Part shown: piece by piece, positions 48,190 to 57,056 of the stretch
How positions within the stretch are numbered: position 1 is the stretch's first letter
How the letters are laid out: each line of letters begins with the position of its first letter
Source: Nocardioides marmoribigeumensis
GTDB lineage: Bacteria; Actinomycetota; Actinomycetes; Propionibacteriales; Nocardioidaceae
Assembly (NCBI RefSeq): GCF_031458325.1
Contig: NZ_JAVDYG010000001.1
Coordinates: 3,348,001-3,412,000 of the forward strand
Length of the DNA stretch: 64,000 bases
Direction: 5' to 3'
The notes under the pieces: generated by a model
Seen by the model: only the letters and a program-made list of their open reading frames with translations
What the model was told of the DNA's origin: nothing
Database searches by the model: none
Made by a program: the position numbers and the translations under genes

Positions 48190-51100
48190 TCAGCCGCCGA
48201 AGACCTCCAGCTCGGCGGCGTGGACGATCGAGCCGCGGTCCGAGGCCGACTTGCAGTCGGTGTCGTTGGTCGGGTCGTTGTCGATCTCGCCGGCGTAGCC
48301 CGCGAACCCGGTGCACTGGTTCTCCAGCGCGACGAGCCGCACGTGGGTGGCCCGGACCGCCGAGCGCAGGCGGAACACCCGGGCGTTGAGCGTCGGCGCC
48401 GTCGGTCGCGGGCGCACGCTCGGGAACGCCGAGCCGCTGCTGGTGTAGACCCGCTTCCAGACCGCGCCCGAGGTGGTGCACGCCTTGGTGCACACGTCGA
48501 TGCCGAACTTGCGCAGCGCGGTGAAGCGCGACCCCGAGTCGGGGTCCTGCGCGAGCGGCACGTCGGTCGGACTGGCCGGGGCCGGCCGGAGCATCGCGCT
48601 GACCAGGAACCGGGTGATCCGCTGCGAGTGCGAGCCGGCCAGGTCGACCACGACGAACGGGTGCTTGCCCTTGTCGTCGACGTTGCCGCTGCCGACGACG
48701 CCTGCCCAGTTGGTGCCCTCCGTCGCGTCGATGAGGTACGACGGGTTGAGGCTGCCGCTGCTGGACCGGACCACCTTGGCGCCGTTGGCCTGGCCGGCGA
48801 GGTTGGGGTGGACGGTGAACCGCACCGCCTGGGTGCCGCGGCCGGCGCGGACGGTGAACCGGACCCGCTGGAGGCCGGTCCGGGCGCTCTGCACGAGGCC
48901 GCGGTAGGTGCCGGGGGCGAACCTGTCGACCGCGTCGCGGCCGGTCTTGCTCAGCGTGTCGGCGACCGGGGTGGCGCGCGCCTCGTAGGTGCCGACGTAC
49001 ACCTTGCCGGCGACGGCCTTGCCGCTCGGCAGGCGCAGCCCGAAGCGCACCGAGCGGTGGCCGGTCGGCGTCGCGAAGCTCGGCGTGGGGTTGCTGCTGT
49101 CGGCGTCGGGCGTCCTGGCGCGGGTGCCCATGCCGCTGCGGGCGAAGGCCTTCCACAGCACCTTCTGGTCCGCACCGCCGAAGCGCATGCGGTCCGCGGC
49201 GAGCATGGCGTCGCGGGCGTCGAGCATGCTGGTGGCCCCCTGCTGCAGCAGGAAGGCGTCGAAGACGAGCTGGATCCAGCGGCGGTTGCCCGGGCAGCGC
49301 GACGCGGGCAGCGGCGACTGGACGCCCTTCCCCCGAGCGCAGCGCAGCTGCAGCGCCTTGTCGGAGTAGGGGTACGTCGCGTTCCACTTCCGGACCAGCG
49401 CCTGGCGGACGCGCCAGTTGGTCGCGTTCCAGATCTCGCCGTCGGCGTGGACCTCGGGCCCGGTGGAGTCGAAGCCGTACTCGCCGTAGGTCAGCGGGTT
49501 GTGGTTGATCGAGTAGTCGCGGATCGCCACGGACTTGTTGCCGGTCGCGTAGAGGCCGACCGCCCACGGGTTGCCGCCGTTGCGGTAGCCGTTGCTGAAC
49601 ATGTACTCGCCGGCGGTCAGGTCGCCCCACGACTCGCCCATGGCGCCGCCCTGCTCGGAGGTGAGCCCCTCGTCGGGGCCGCCGACCATGCGGTTGCTGA
49701 TCGCGTGGGTGTACTCGTGGCCGACGATCCCCATGTCCATCCCGCCGTCGGTGCAGGGGGAGTAGAACGACCCTGCGATCGGCTGGAAGAGGTACTGGTT
49801 GGTGATGCCTGGCACGCCGTCCTGCAGCGCGATCTGGTTGGCGTTGTCACGACCGAGGTAGGACGGCTGGCCGCCGGTGAGCGCACCGGCCTGCGTGTTG
49901 CCGATCTCGGCGTCCCCGCCGGCCCCACCACGACCGAAGTTGCTGGACTGCAGGTTGTAGTTCCGCTCGGTGAAGCCGAGGAAGTAGGCGTAGTCGTGCA
50001 TGCGGTTGTGCGCGACGAACAGGTTGGTCACCGAGGCGAGGATGTCGTTGCCGCCGGGGACGAGCTGGGTCGGGTCGCACTTGGAGTTGTTCCACGCGTC
50101 GGTGAACTTCGTGGTGTAGTCCCGCTGCGGCGACTGGGGTGCCTGGGCGGTGCCACCGGGGGTCAGGGGGCTGGCCCACGCCTCGTGGGTGTTGGCGTTG
50201 TTGCCGATGGTCGTGCCGGTGGTCTGTCCCGTGGACGGGTCGGCGTCCCACGGCAGGCGCGAGGCGAGGTTGTCCCACGGGCCCGTGGGCTCGGTGCACC
50301 CGGCACCCTTGACGAAGCAGCCCACGACGGAGTTCTTCGGAGTGGTGCCGTCGAAGACGGGGGTCGGGTTGGCGTCGAAGTAGCGCCAGCGGGCCTGGGT
50401 GTCGGGCGTCGTGCTGGGGGTCTCCTGCTCGCTCAGGCTGACCGAGGCGGCGTACTGGTCGGGGCCGACGAACGGCACGGTCGGGTCGTCGAAGGGGCAG
50501 ACCTGGACGGCGTAGGAGCCCTGCGGGAGCGCGCCGCCGGGGGCGTAGCTCGCGGTCTCGGGGCTGGTGCCGGTGTCACCGGTGGTGAGCAGGGTCCCGC
50601 CGGGGCCGAACAGCTTGAGCTCGATGTCGTTGGTGGCGATCGCCACGCCCGCCGCGGCGTCGATGCGCTTGGTCGCGTTGTCGGAGATCGCGAAGGCGTG
50701 CTTGGGGCCGCAGTCGGTCGCGGTCAGCGTGCCCTGGAAGGTCTTGGTGTCGGTGGCCTGGTCGACCTTGTTCTCGCGGTAGAGCACCGCGCCGGTGACC
50801 GCGTCGACGAGCGAGGTGTACGCCGCGACGGCCGATCCCTGCACGTCGACGACGTTGGCCTCGACGACGGGGCGCACCGACCCGTCGGCCAGGGCGAGCG
50901 AGCGGGGCCGGGCCATCTGCACCTGGGCGAAGCCCGGCACGGCGAAGCGCGTCCAGCCCTGGGAGACCCCGGTGCGCGTGGGCAGCGAGACCTGGGCGCC
51001 GAGGTCGCGCGCGGCCCGGAGCCACCCCTGGGCCGGACTGAGGCGCGCGGCGGCGGGCGTGCCGGAGGCCTTGACCAGCGAGGAGGTGACGAGCTGGATG

Positions 51101-51663
51101 CGTCCACCGGCCACGCCGACGGTGACCATGCTGCCGAGCGCGGTGGGCAGCCCGCCGAAGCGCTGGCGGAACAGCACGGCCCGTGCCCGGCTCTGGGTGA
51201 ACGGCTGGGCGCCCACGAGCTCGAGGGCGTCGACCTGGGCGGCGCTGAGGCCGAGGAGGGAGGCGTGCTGCCGCAGCCAGGTGCGCGCGGCGACCGCGGG
51301 GTCGCTGCTGCTCGCGCGGCCCAGCGACCCGGTGCGGGGAGAGATCACCGCGGGGGTGCCGAAGCGGTTCCAGCGCACCTGGGCCGAGATGGCCGAGGAC
51401 AGGGCCGAGGCCGCACGGCGCTGCGTCGCGCTGGGCAGCGCGCTGCCGCGGCGGTCGAGGTCGGGCATGGCGAGTGGGGTGTCACCGAGCACGCGGACGT
51501 CCGCCGCCCGGTCGACGGTCGGGTGCAGACCGGGGACGCCGGGCAGGTCGAGGGCGCCTGCCGGTGCGGCCAGCCCCAGTGCGACGGCGCCGGCGACCAG
51601 GCCGGTGGTCGCGGTGAGGGCGAGGCGGGGACGTGGGACTCGTGCTGACGCTCGTGCTGGCAC
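48190..51663 (-). CDS. secreted fungalysin-type (M36) metallopeptidase
   Basis: A 1157-residue exported protease. A basic N-terminus and hydrophobic stretch (LALTATTGLVAGAVALGLAA) ending APAGALD form a signal peptide. Residues about 60-330 are a fungalysin/thermolysin-type propeptide. The M36 catalytic domain has zinc motif HEYTH at residues 649-653 and a third ligand in GESWGDLTAGEYMFSN downstream. The C-terminal 160 residues look like a discoidin-type carbohydrate-binding domain (YLIDATEGTNWAG, HVRLVALENQC). GTG 51663 has GGGAG upstream. It sits between divergent glgP and glgE, which are direct neighbours in M. tuberculosis. Confidence 0.88.
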   Translation of the reverse strand: MPARASARVPRPRLALTATTGLVAGAVALGLAAPAGALDLPGVPGLHPTVDRAADVRVLGDTPLAMPDLDRRGSALPSATQRRAASALSSAISAQVRWNRFGTPAVISPRTGSLGRASSSDPAVAARTWLRQHASLLGLSAAQVDALELVGAQPFTQSRARAVLFRQRFGGLPTALGSMVTVGVAGGRIQLVTSSLVKASGTPAAARLSPAQGWLRAARDLGAQVSLPTRTGVSQGWTRFAVPGFAQVQMARPRSLALADGSVRPVVEANVVDVQGSAVAAYTSLVDAVTGAVLYRENKVDQATDTKTFQGTLTATDCGPKHAFAISDNATKRIDAAAGVAIATNDIELKLFGPGGTLLTTGDTGTSPETASYAPGGALPQGSYAVQVCPFDDPTVPFVGPDQYAASVSLSEQETPSTTPDTQARWRYFDANPTPVFDGTTPKNSVVGCFVKGAGCTEPTGPWDNLASRLPWDADPSTGQTTGTTIGNNANTHEAWASPLTPGGTAQAPQSPQRDYTTKFTDAWNNSKCDPTQLVPGGNDILASVTNLFVAHNRMHDYAYFLGFTERNYNLQSSNFGRGGAGGDAEIGNTQAGALTGGQPSYLGRDNANQIALQDGVPGITNQYLFQPIAGSFYSPCTDGGMDMGIVGHEYTHAISNRMVGGPDEGLTSEQGGAMGESWGDLTAGEYMFSNGYRNGGNPWAVGLYATGNKSVAIRDYSINHNPLTYGEYGFDSTGPEVHADGEIWNATNWRVRQALVRKWNATYPYSDKALQLRCARGKGVQSPLPASRCPGNRRWIQLVFDAFLLQQGATSMLDARDAMLAADRMRFGGADQKVLWKAFARSGMGTRARTPDADSSNPTPSFATPTGHRSVRFGLRLPSGKAVAGKVYVGTYEARATPVADTLSKTGRDAVDRFAPGTYRGLVQSARTGLQRVRFTVRAGRGTQAVRFTVHPNLAGQANGAKVVRSSSGSLNPSYLIDATEGTNWAGVVGSGNVDDKGKHPFVVVDLAGSHSQRITRFLVSAMLRPAPASPTDVPLAQDPDSGSRFTALRKFGIDVCTKACTTSGAVWKRVYTSSGSAFPSVRPRPTAPTLNARVFRLRSAVRATHVRLVALENQCTGFAGYAGEIDNDPTNDTDCKSASDRGSIVHAAELEVFGG

Positions 51664-51822
51664 CGGGGGCTCCCGAGGGGTGAGGGGGCGGTCTGAGCCG
51701 CACCTGAGGGGGTCGAGGTGCAGCCGCCCCCACAACGAGGGAGCCCGCACAGTGTTACGACACCTGCTCAGATTTTCTTTACCTCTCGGCGCGCGTCGCA
51801 GGAGGGGAGTGCGGAGCCCGAA

Positions 51823-51836
51823 CTGGATCGGTCCGG
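51823..51836. promoter_or_regulatory. imperfect second copy of glgP operator
   Basis: CTGGATCGGTCCGG pairs at five of seven positions and shares TGGATCG with the perfect palindrome 27 bases downstream (centre to centre). It may be an auxiliary operator. Confidence 0.3.
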
Positions 51837-51849
51837 GTGTGACGAAGGC

Positions 51850-51879
51850 TTGGATCGATCCAACAATCTGGGCTAGCGT
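51850..51879 (+). promoter_or_regulatory. glgP promoter with LacI-type palindrome on -35
   Basis: TTGGAT (51850-51855), an 18-base spacer and TAGCGT (51874-51879) form a good promoter whose start point would fall at the glgP GTG, six bases on, so the mRNA is probably leaderless. The perfect palindrome TTGGATCGATCCAA (51850-51863), with a central CG as in LacI/GalR operators, covers the -35 and would allow repression, plausibly by a sugar-responsive regulator. Confidence 0.6.
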
Positions 51880-51885
51880 GACGCC

Positions 51886-54468
51886 GTGCGCGCGATCCGA
51901 CGATTCACCGTCCGACCTGTCCTGCCCGAGGCCCTGCTCCCGCTCGGCGAGCTGGCCGGCAACCTGAGGTGGTCCTGGCACCCCCCGACCCAGGACCTCT
52001 TCGCCTCGATCGACCAGCAGCTGTGGACCCGCAGCCGCCAGGACCCGACCCGCATGCTCGGGCTGGTCCCGACCGCGCGGCTCGAGGAGCTGGCCGAGGA
52101 CGCCGACTTCCGTGCGCGCCTCGAGGCCGTCCACGCCGACCTGCGCGACTACCTGGAGAACCCGCGCTGGTTCCAGGGCCTGCCCGAGGGCGCCCCGCGC
52201 GGGATCGCCTACTTCTCCCCGGAGTTCGGCATCACCGCCGCCCTCCCGCAGTACTCCGGCGGCCTCGGCATCCTGGCCGGTGACCACCTCAAGTCGGCCA
52301 GCGACCTGGGCGTGCCGATCATCGGCGTGGGCCTGCTCTACCGCCACGGCTACTTCAAGCAGTCGCTGTCCCGCGAGGGCTGGCAGCAGGAGCGCTACCC
52401 CGTCCTCGACCCCGACGAGCTGCCGATCTCGGTCCTCCGCGAGGCCGACGGGTCCCTGGCCAAGGTCACCGTCGGCATGCCGGAGGGCCAGACGGCCACC
52501 GCTCGGGTCTGGGTGGCCAACGTCGGCCGCGTCCCGCTGCTGCTCCTCGACACCGACGTGGAGGAGAACAACGAGGTCCTGCGCGACATCACCGACCGTC
52601 TCTACGGCGGCCAGACCGAGCACCGCCTGCGCCAGGAGATGCTCCTCGGCATCGGCGGCGTGCGGGCGATCCGCACCTTCACCCGCCTGACCGACCGCCC
52701 CGCGCCCGAGGTGTTCCACACCAACGAGGGCCACGCCGGCTTCCTGGGCCTGGAGCGCATCCGCGAGCTCACCGAGGAGCAGGGCCTGGAGTTCGACGCC
52801 GCGCTCGAGGTCTCCCGCGCCGGCACCGTCTTCACCACCCACACCCCGGTCCCGGCCGGTATCGACCGCTTCCCGCGCGAGCTGGTGGCGCAGTACTTCG
52901 GCGGCGACAACGCCCAGCCCGGCGTGCCGGTCGAGCGCATCCTCGCCCTGGGCGCGGAGAGCTACGAGGGCGGCGACCCCGGCGTCTTCAACATGGCCGT
53001 GATGGGTTTCCGGCTCTCCCAGCGCGCCAACGGCGTCTCGCAGCTGCACGGCCACGTCAGCCGCGGCATGTTCGGCGGACTGTGGCCCGCCTTCGACGAG
53101 TCCGAGCGGCCGATCGGCTCGATCACCAACGGCGTGCACGCGCCGACGTGGGTCGCCCGCGAGATCTTCGACCTCGCCCGCGAGATGGGCGTCGACCCCG
53201 ACAGCTCCCCGCAGGCCGACAGCCCCGAGCGCGTCTTCGAGGTCGCGGACCAGGTGCCGGGCAAGCGCGTCTGGGAGATCAAGCGCATCCTCCGCGAGCG
53301 CCTCGTCCTCGACGCGCGTCGCCGGCTCAAGGAGTCGTGGCTCGAGCGCGGTGCCAGCTCCGCCGAGCTCAAGTGGGTCGACAGCGCCCTGGACCCCGAC
53401 GTGCTCACGATCGGGTTCGCGCGCCGCGTGCCGTCGTACAAGCGTCTGACGCTGATGCTGCGCGATCCCGCGCGCCTCAAGGCGCTGCTGCTCGACCCCG
53501 AGCGCCCGATCCAGCTGCTCATCGCCGGCAAGGCCCACCCGGCCGACGACGGCGGCAAGCGCCTGATCAACGAGATCGTCCGCTTCGCCGACGACCCCGA
53601 GGTCCGCCACCGCATCGTCTTCATGCCCAACTACGACATCGCGATGGCCCAGCCGCTCTACCCCGGCTGCGACGTGTGGCTCAACAACCCGCTGCGTCCC
53701 TACGAGGCGTGCGGCACCTCCGGCATGAAGGCCGCGCTCAACGGCGGCCTCAACCTGTCGATCCTCGACGGCTGGTGGGACGAGTGGTACGACGGCAACA
53801 ACGGCTGGGCGATCCCGTCCGCCGACGGCGTCGAGGACCCCGACCGCCGCGACGACCTCGAGTCGGCTGCGCTCTACGACCTGATCGAGAACGACGTCGC
53901 GCCGCGGTTCTACGACCACGACGCCGACGGCGTGCCGCAGCGCTGGCTGGAGATGGTGCGCCACACTCTGCGCTCGCTCGGCCCCAAGGTGCTCGCCGAC
54001 CGCATGGTGCGCGACTACGTCACCACGCTCTACCAGCCCGCCACCGAGTCCGCCCGCACGCTCAACGACGACTACAAGGGCGCCCTCGAGCTCGCCGCCT
54101 GGAAGGACCGCGTCCGCAAGGCGTGGCCGGGCGTGCGTGTCGACCACGTCGACTCCAGCGGCATCGGCGACGCCCCCGAGGTCGGCGCGGTCATGAAGGT
54201 CCAGGCGTTCGTCACCCTCGCCGGCCTCAGCCCCGACGACGTCGACGTCCAGGTGCTGCACGGTCGGGTCGGTGAGTCCGACACGCTGCGCGACCTCACC
54301 GTCTCGCCGCTGCAGCTGGCCGAGTCCTACGAGGCCGACCGGCACCGCTACGACGGCGAGGTCCGGCTCAGCACGAGCGGCGCGTTCGGCTACACGCTGC
54401 GCGTCGTGCCCCGCAACAGCCACCTGGCCTCGGTCGCAGAGCTCGGACTGGTCACGCTGCCGAGCTGA
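51886..54468 (+). CDS. glgP: alpha-glucan phosphorylase
   Basis: An 860-residue glycogen/maltodextrin phosphorylase of the shorter actinobacterial type, releasing glucose 1-phosphate from alpha-glucan. It starts VRAIRRFTVRPVLPEAL and LRWSWHPPTQDLF, typical of this group; active-site parts include FHTNEGHAGF, TNGVHAPTWVA, and the pyridoxal-phosphate lysine Lys615 in GTSGMKAALNGGLNLS. The GTG start has no ribosome site but a well-placed promoter directly in front. It degrades the polymer that GlgE and GlgB make, and is divergent from that block. Confidence 0.94.
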   Translation: MRAIRRFTVRPVLPEALLPLGELAGNLRWSWHPPTQDLFASIDQQLWTRSRQDPTRMLGLVPTARLEELAEDADFRARLEAVHADLRDYLENPRWFQGLPEGAPRGIAYFSPEFGITAALPQYSGGLGILAGDHLKSASDLGVPIIGVGLLYRHGYFKQSLSREGWQQERYPVLDPDELPISVLREADGSLAKVTVGMPEGQTATARVWVANVGRVPLLLLDTDVEENNEVLRDITDRLYGGQTEHRLRQEMLLGIGGVRAIRTFTRLTDRPAPEVFHTNEGHAGFLGLERIRELTEEQGLEFDAALEVSRAGTVFTTHTPVPAGIDRFPRELVAQYFGGDNAQPGVPVERILALGAESYEGGDPGVFNMAVMGFRLSQRANGVSQLHGHVSRGMFGGLWPAFDESERPIGSITNGVHAPTWVAREIFDLAREMGVDPDSSPQADSPERVFEVADQVPGKRVWEIKRILRERLVLDARRRLKESWLERGASSAELKWVDSALDPDVLTIGFARRVPSYKRLTLMLRDPARLKALLLDPERPIQLLIAGKAHPADDGGKRLINEIVRFADDPEVRHRIVFMPNYDIAMAQPLYPGCDVWLNNPLRPYEACGTSGMKAALNGGLNLSILDGWWDEWYDGNNGWAIPSADGVEDPDRRDDLESAALYDLIENDVAPRFYDHDADGVPQRWLEMVRHTLRSLGPKVLADRMVRDYVTTLYQPATESARTLNDDYKGALELAAWKDRVRKAWPGVRVDHVDSSGIGDAPEVGAVMKVQAFVTLAGLSPDDVDVQVLHGRVGESDTLRDLTVSPLQLAESYEADRHRYDGEVRLSTSGAFGYTLRVVPRNSHLASVAELGLVTLPS

Positions 54469-54477
54469 CCCGTGCAC

Positions 54478-54520
54478 CAGGCCGGGCCGGGGTGAGGACG
54501 GCGCCCCCCGGCCCGGCCTG
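54478..54520 (+). terminator. terminator after glgP
   Basis: 54478-54492 pairs perfectly with 54506-54520 (15 bp, all but two pairs G-C; loop of 13), starting nine bases after the glgP stop. No T run follows. It also marks the left limit of the core genome before the accessory island. Confidence 0.75.
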
Positions 54521-54578
54521 TGCGTGTCTGTGGTCTATGCCTTGACGCGTCTCAAGCGGCGGAAGGACGCACCCTTTC

Positions 54579-54604
54579 GAGGTGCCCGACTCTGCCGATG
54601 GTCG
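54579..54604 (+). repeat. left copy of 26-bp island inverted repeat
   Basis: The 26 bases starting GAGGTGCCCGACTCTGCCG match the reverse complement of 62467-62492 at 25 of 26 positions (G to T at the tenth base). Both copies point inward, as terminal inverted repeats of a 7.9-kb element would. Confidence 0.6.
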
Positions 54605-54618
54605 CTCGCGAAGAAAGG

Positions 54619-54711
54619 TTCGGCGGATCGGGTCCGAGTTCGGCGGATGCCGACATCCGACCACGGACAACCGGTGTCCGGATCCGCCGAACAGTGCACG
54701 GATCCGCCACA
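54619..54711. repeat. four GGCGGAT boxes in two inverted 20-bp-spaced pairs
   Basis: TTCGGCGGAT occurs at 54619-54628 and again exactly 20 bases later at 54639-54648. Its reverse complement ATCCGCCGAA is at 54682-54691 and, with the last three bases changed, 20 bases later at 54702-54711. The pairs face each other across a 33-base centre. Two-helical-turn spacing suggests cooperative protein binding. Confidence 0.55.
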
Positions 54712-54946
54712 CATCGGCGGGCCGTGCCCATCATCCGTGAGAACGGGAAACGACTGATCCCCGATCCGCTGGGCGACTGGGTACGGATCGGACCCCGCAG
54801 CGAGGCCCGAGTCGCACCCAACCTCCTGCCCGACCATGCCGCGATCCGAGCGGTCAGGAGTGCGGCCGATCGGGGTCGATGGGTGCTGATCCGGCCGTCT
54901 TGTACCTGCTCGACGAGAACGGGATCTCGTACGTTATCCATCTCCC

Positions 54947-55471
54947 ATGACCCTGTACGCGGACCTGACTGAGCAGCAGGCGGCGGCTGCTCTCGAGGAA
55001 TTCCTGGAGGAGCGGCCCGCCGCCCTGCGGCATCTCGTGCTCTCCGTGGGCGATGCGGTCGAGTTGGACCACTCGGTCAGGAGCCTCGAGCCGCTGTGGG
55101 TGTGGGTGAAGGAGAGGCTCCGGCTCGGGCCGTCCGGGCAGCAGCCCTCCTGGTCGAGGTTGGGGGTGGGAAGTCACGAGCGACTCGATGCGGGCTCTCT
55201 CCAGCTTCTCGACGGACTGATCTCTTACGTGGTTGACATCGTCACGATCGCCGTCCCGGAGGCGACGTGGGAGGTGGCGACGGATCCGCACCCCAAGTTT
55301 CTGCACAAGAACCAGCCAATGCTGAGGGCCGGGGCCTGGGAGCAGGTGCCGGCTTGGACGATCGGCAACCTGGGGCGCCAAGTGTTCAGCGACTGGCCGC
55401 CGGCCGATGACCGACTCGCGTCGATCGTCGACTTCTGGCTCTTCTGCCTCGCGGAGGTCGCCAACACCTGA
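54947..55471 (+). CDS. hypothetical protein
   Basis: A 174-residue soluble protein with no family I recognise. Predicted mostly helical, with LTEQQAAAALEEFLEERPAA at the start and an aromatic-rich end (SDWPPADDRLASIVDFWLFC). Codon choice is less GC-extreme than in glgP, which fits an acquired gene. First gene inside the island after the border repeats. Start ATG 54947 has no clear ribosome site; an A+T-rich TACGTTATCC precedes it. Confidence 0.5.
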   Translation: MTLYADLTEQQAAAALEEFLEERPAALRHLVLSVGDAVELDHSVRSLEPLWVWVKERLRLGPSGQQPSWSRLGVGSHERLDAGSLQLLDGLISYVVDIVTIAVPEATWEVATDPHPKFLHKNQPMLRAGAWEQVPAWTIGNLGRQVFSDWPPADDRLASIVDFWLFCLAEVANT

Positions 55472-55754
55472 TCAGGGAGTCAGGGGTCGCGGCGTTCAGT
55501 CGATGGTGGCGCCTGCCGTCATGAGACCGCACTCTCGAGAACTCGGGTCTGGCGTCGGTGCCCGGACCGGCTGAGCGCAAGCGCGGGTTGTGCGGGAGTA
55601 GTGGCCAGCGGTGACCGGGACATCGCGTATTGACGAACTCGCAAAGTTCTCGTGCTGCACCGGAGTACTGGAACAGGGCCTGGTCGACGTCCAAGGCCTT
55701 GAGTTCGCCGTTGCGAATGCGGTCGGCCGCGTTGGAAGCCAGCCGACCGCTCAT
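55386..55754 (-). pseudogene. possible truncated gene remnant
   Basis: The first 43 codons from ATG 55754 down to 55626 read like a real protein (ADRIRNGELKALDVDQALFQ, then YSGAARELCEF), but the remaining 80 codons are low-complexity and overlap the end of the plus-strand hypothetical gene. I take this as the N-terminus of a gene that lost its 3' part by rearrangement. The stretch 55472-55868 holds nothing else that I can support. Confidence 0.35.
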
Positions 55755-55854
55755 GCCGCGTAGCGTGCGCCCGCGGCCACTCGCACATGCCGCTGAGAAC
55801 TCGGTCCTGCCGACGAGCGGGCGGCTCCCATGATCGGCGGCGTCGGTCCTGCAC

Positions 55855-55860
55855 TACCGT
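55855..55860 (+). promoter_or_regulatory. -10 element of lipoprotein gene
   Basis: TACCGT fits TANNNT and ends eight bases before ATG 55869; there is no ribosome site between, so a leaderless or near-leaderless start is likely. Confidence 0.35.
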
Positions 55861-55868
55861 CCACACCC

Positions 55869-56981
55869 ATGCGCACCCTCGGTACGGCCGCGTCTGCGGC
55901 CCTGGTCCTGGTCCTCCTCGCCGGCTGCGGCGGCAACGACTCCAACAACACGAGCTCGCCGAAGCCGACCGCCCAGAGCGCCGCCCTGGTGGTGAAGGCC
56001 CAGGTCGATGAGGTGAGCGAGGCGATCGCGGTCGACGAGAACAACGACCCCAACAACCTCATCGGGCGCCCGAACGGCTACACCGCCGCGACCGTCCTTG
56101 TCGACGACCGAGCTGGCTGCGACACCACTGATACCAGCAGCACCGGCGACTTCGGGGTCGATTGCGGCGCCACCATCGAGCAGTGGCCCTCCGACGACGA
56201 CGCCCAGAACCGCTCCGAATACATCCAGGAGCTCCAGGACGGCAACAGCATCCTGGGCAGCGAGTACGACACCGTGCGCGACAACCTGCTGCTGCGCGTC
56301 AGCGGAGACCTCAAGCCGTCGGAGGCCAAGGAGTACGCCGAGGTGTTCAAGTCGGCCGACCTGGCGAAGAAGGTCACCGACGATACGTCCGTACAGACGG
56401 GCGAGGAGGCCGGCGACCCGTGGAAGCTCATCGACGCCGGCTTCGGGTCCCAGTACGGGTACGCGTGGGTGATTGCACGAGTGCGGAACAACGACGACCA
56501 CGCCGGACACACCGTGACCGTCAACTTCAACCTGCTCGACAAGGCTGGTGAGCTCGTCTCCAGCGGCTCCCAGGTCTCCCACTTCAGCTGGCCCGGGCAG
56601 GTCCTGCCAGTCGCCACCCAGGTCGACGTCCCCAAGGGCCGTAAGCCCGTCCGGGTTGAGGCGACCCTCGACGTCAAGGACGATGGCACCTTCGACGACC
56701 AGACCTCAGGGGACCTCGGCACCGTGCGCGGCAAGATCTACCGGCCGGAGTTCTCCGACTCCTTTGGTGCCCGCTTCGAGGTGGCCAACCCGACCGACGA
56801 GCCGCTCGAGGGGCCCTCGCTGGAGGTCGTGTGCACGAATAGGGCCGGCAAGATCATGGGCGGCGCCGGTGAGTATCCCGACCTCATCCCCGCCTCCGGA
56901 CGCGTCCTGGTCGACGTGACCTCGCTCTACACCGCGGCCAGGCCGGCCAAGTGTGTCGGCTACCTCGCACCCTGGATGTAG
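55869..56981 (+). CDS. hypothetical lipoprotein
   Basis: A 370-residue exported lipoprotein. Signal peptide MRTLGTAASAALVLVLLAGC ends in lipobox LAGC with the modified cysteine at residue 20, followed by an Asn/Ser/Thr/Pro linker. The mature part has no known domain; two beta-rich stretches (HTVTVNFNLLDKAGELVSSG and GARFEVANPTDEPLEGPSLE) look like FxLYD-type extracytoplasmic modules that describe side-chain-free beta sandwiches. ATG 55869 is set by the signal peptide. Island gene, role unknown. Confidence 0.7.
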   Translation: MRTLGTAASAALVLVLLAGCGGNDSNNTSSPKPTAQSAALVVKAQVDEVSEAIAVDENNDPNNLIGRPNGYTAATVLVDDRAGCDTTDTSSTGDFGVDCGATIEQWPSDDDAQNRSEYIQELQDGNSILGSEYDTVRDNLLLRVSGDLKPSEAKEYAEVFKSADLAKKVTDDTSVQTGEEAGDPWKLIDAGFGSQYGYAWVIARVRNNDDHAGHTVTVNFNLLDKAGELVSSGSQVSHFSWPGQVLPVATQVDVPKGRKPVRVEATLDVKDDGTFDDQTSGDLGTVRGKIYRPEFSDSFGARFEVANPTDEPLEGPSLEVVCTNRAGKIMGGAGEYPDLIPASGRVLVDVTSLYTAARPAKCVGYLAPWM

Positions 56982-57056
56982 GGACGCTCCCGCACAGGGC
57001 ACCCCCGTCGCGAGCGGATCAGGCCGGCGGCGCAGTCCGTGGAGGTACGGGGTTGG

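Larger units (their letters stand above)
54521..54946. other. gene-free 426-bp left border of accessory island
   Basis: No convincing gene. Short open frames on both strands have no family resemblance. It contains the left copy of the 26-bp inverted repeat and four 20-bp-spaced GGCGGAT boxes (separate entries). Base composition is more even than in the flanking glgP gene. Confidence 0.5.

Noticed and set aside
48190-54477. Single 2095-codon minus-strand gene spanning the peptidase and the antisense of glgP
   Set aside because: The part beyond 51663 is a shadow of glgP; the signal peptide and ribosome site fix the peptidase start.
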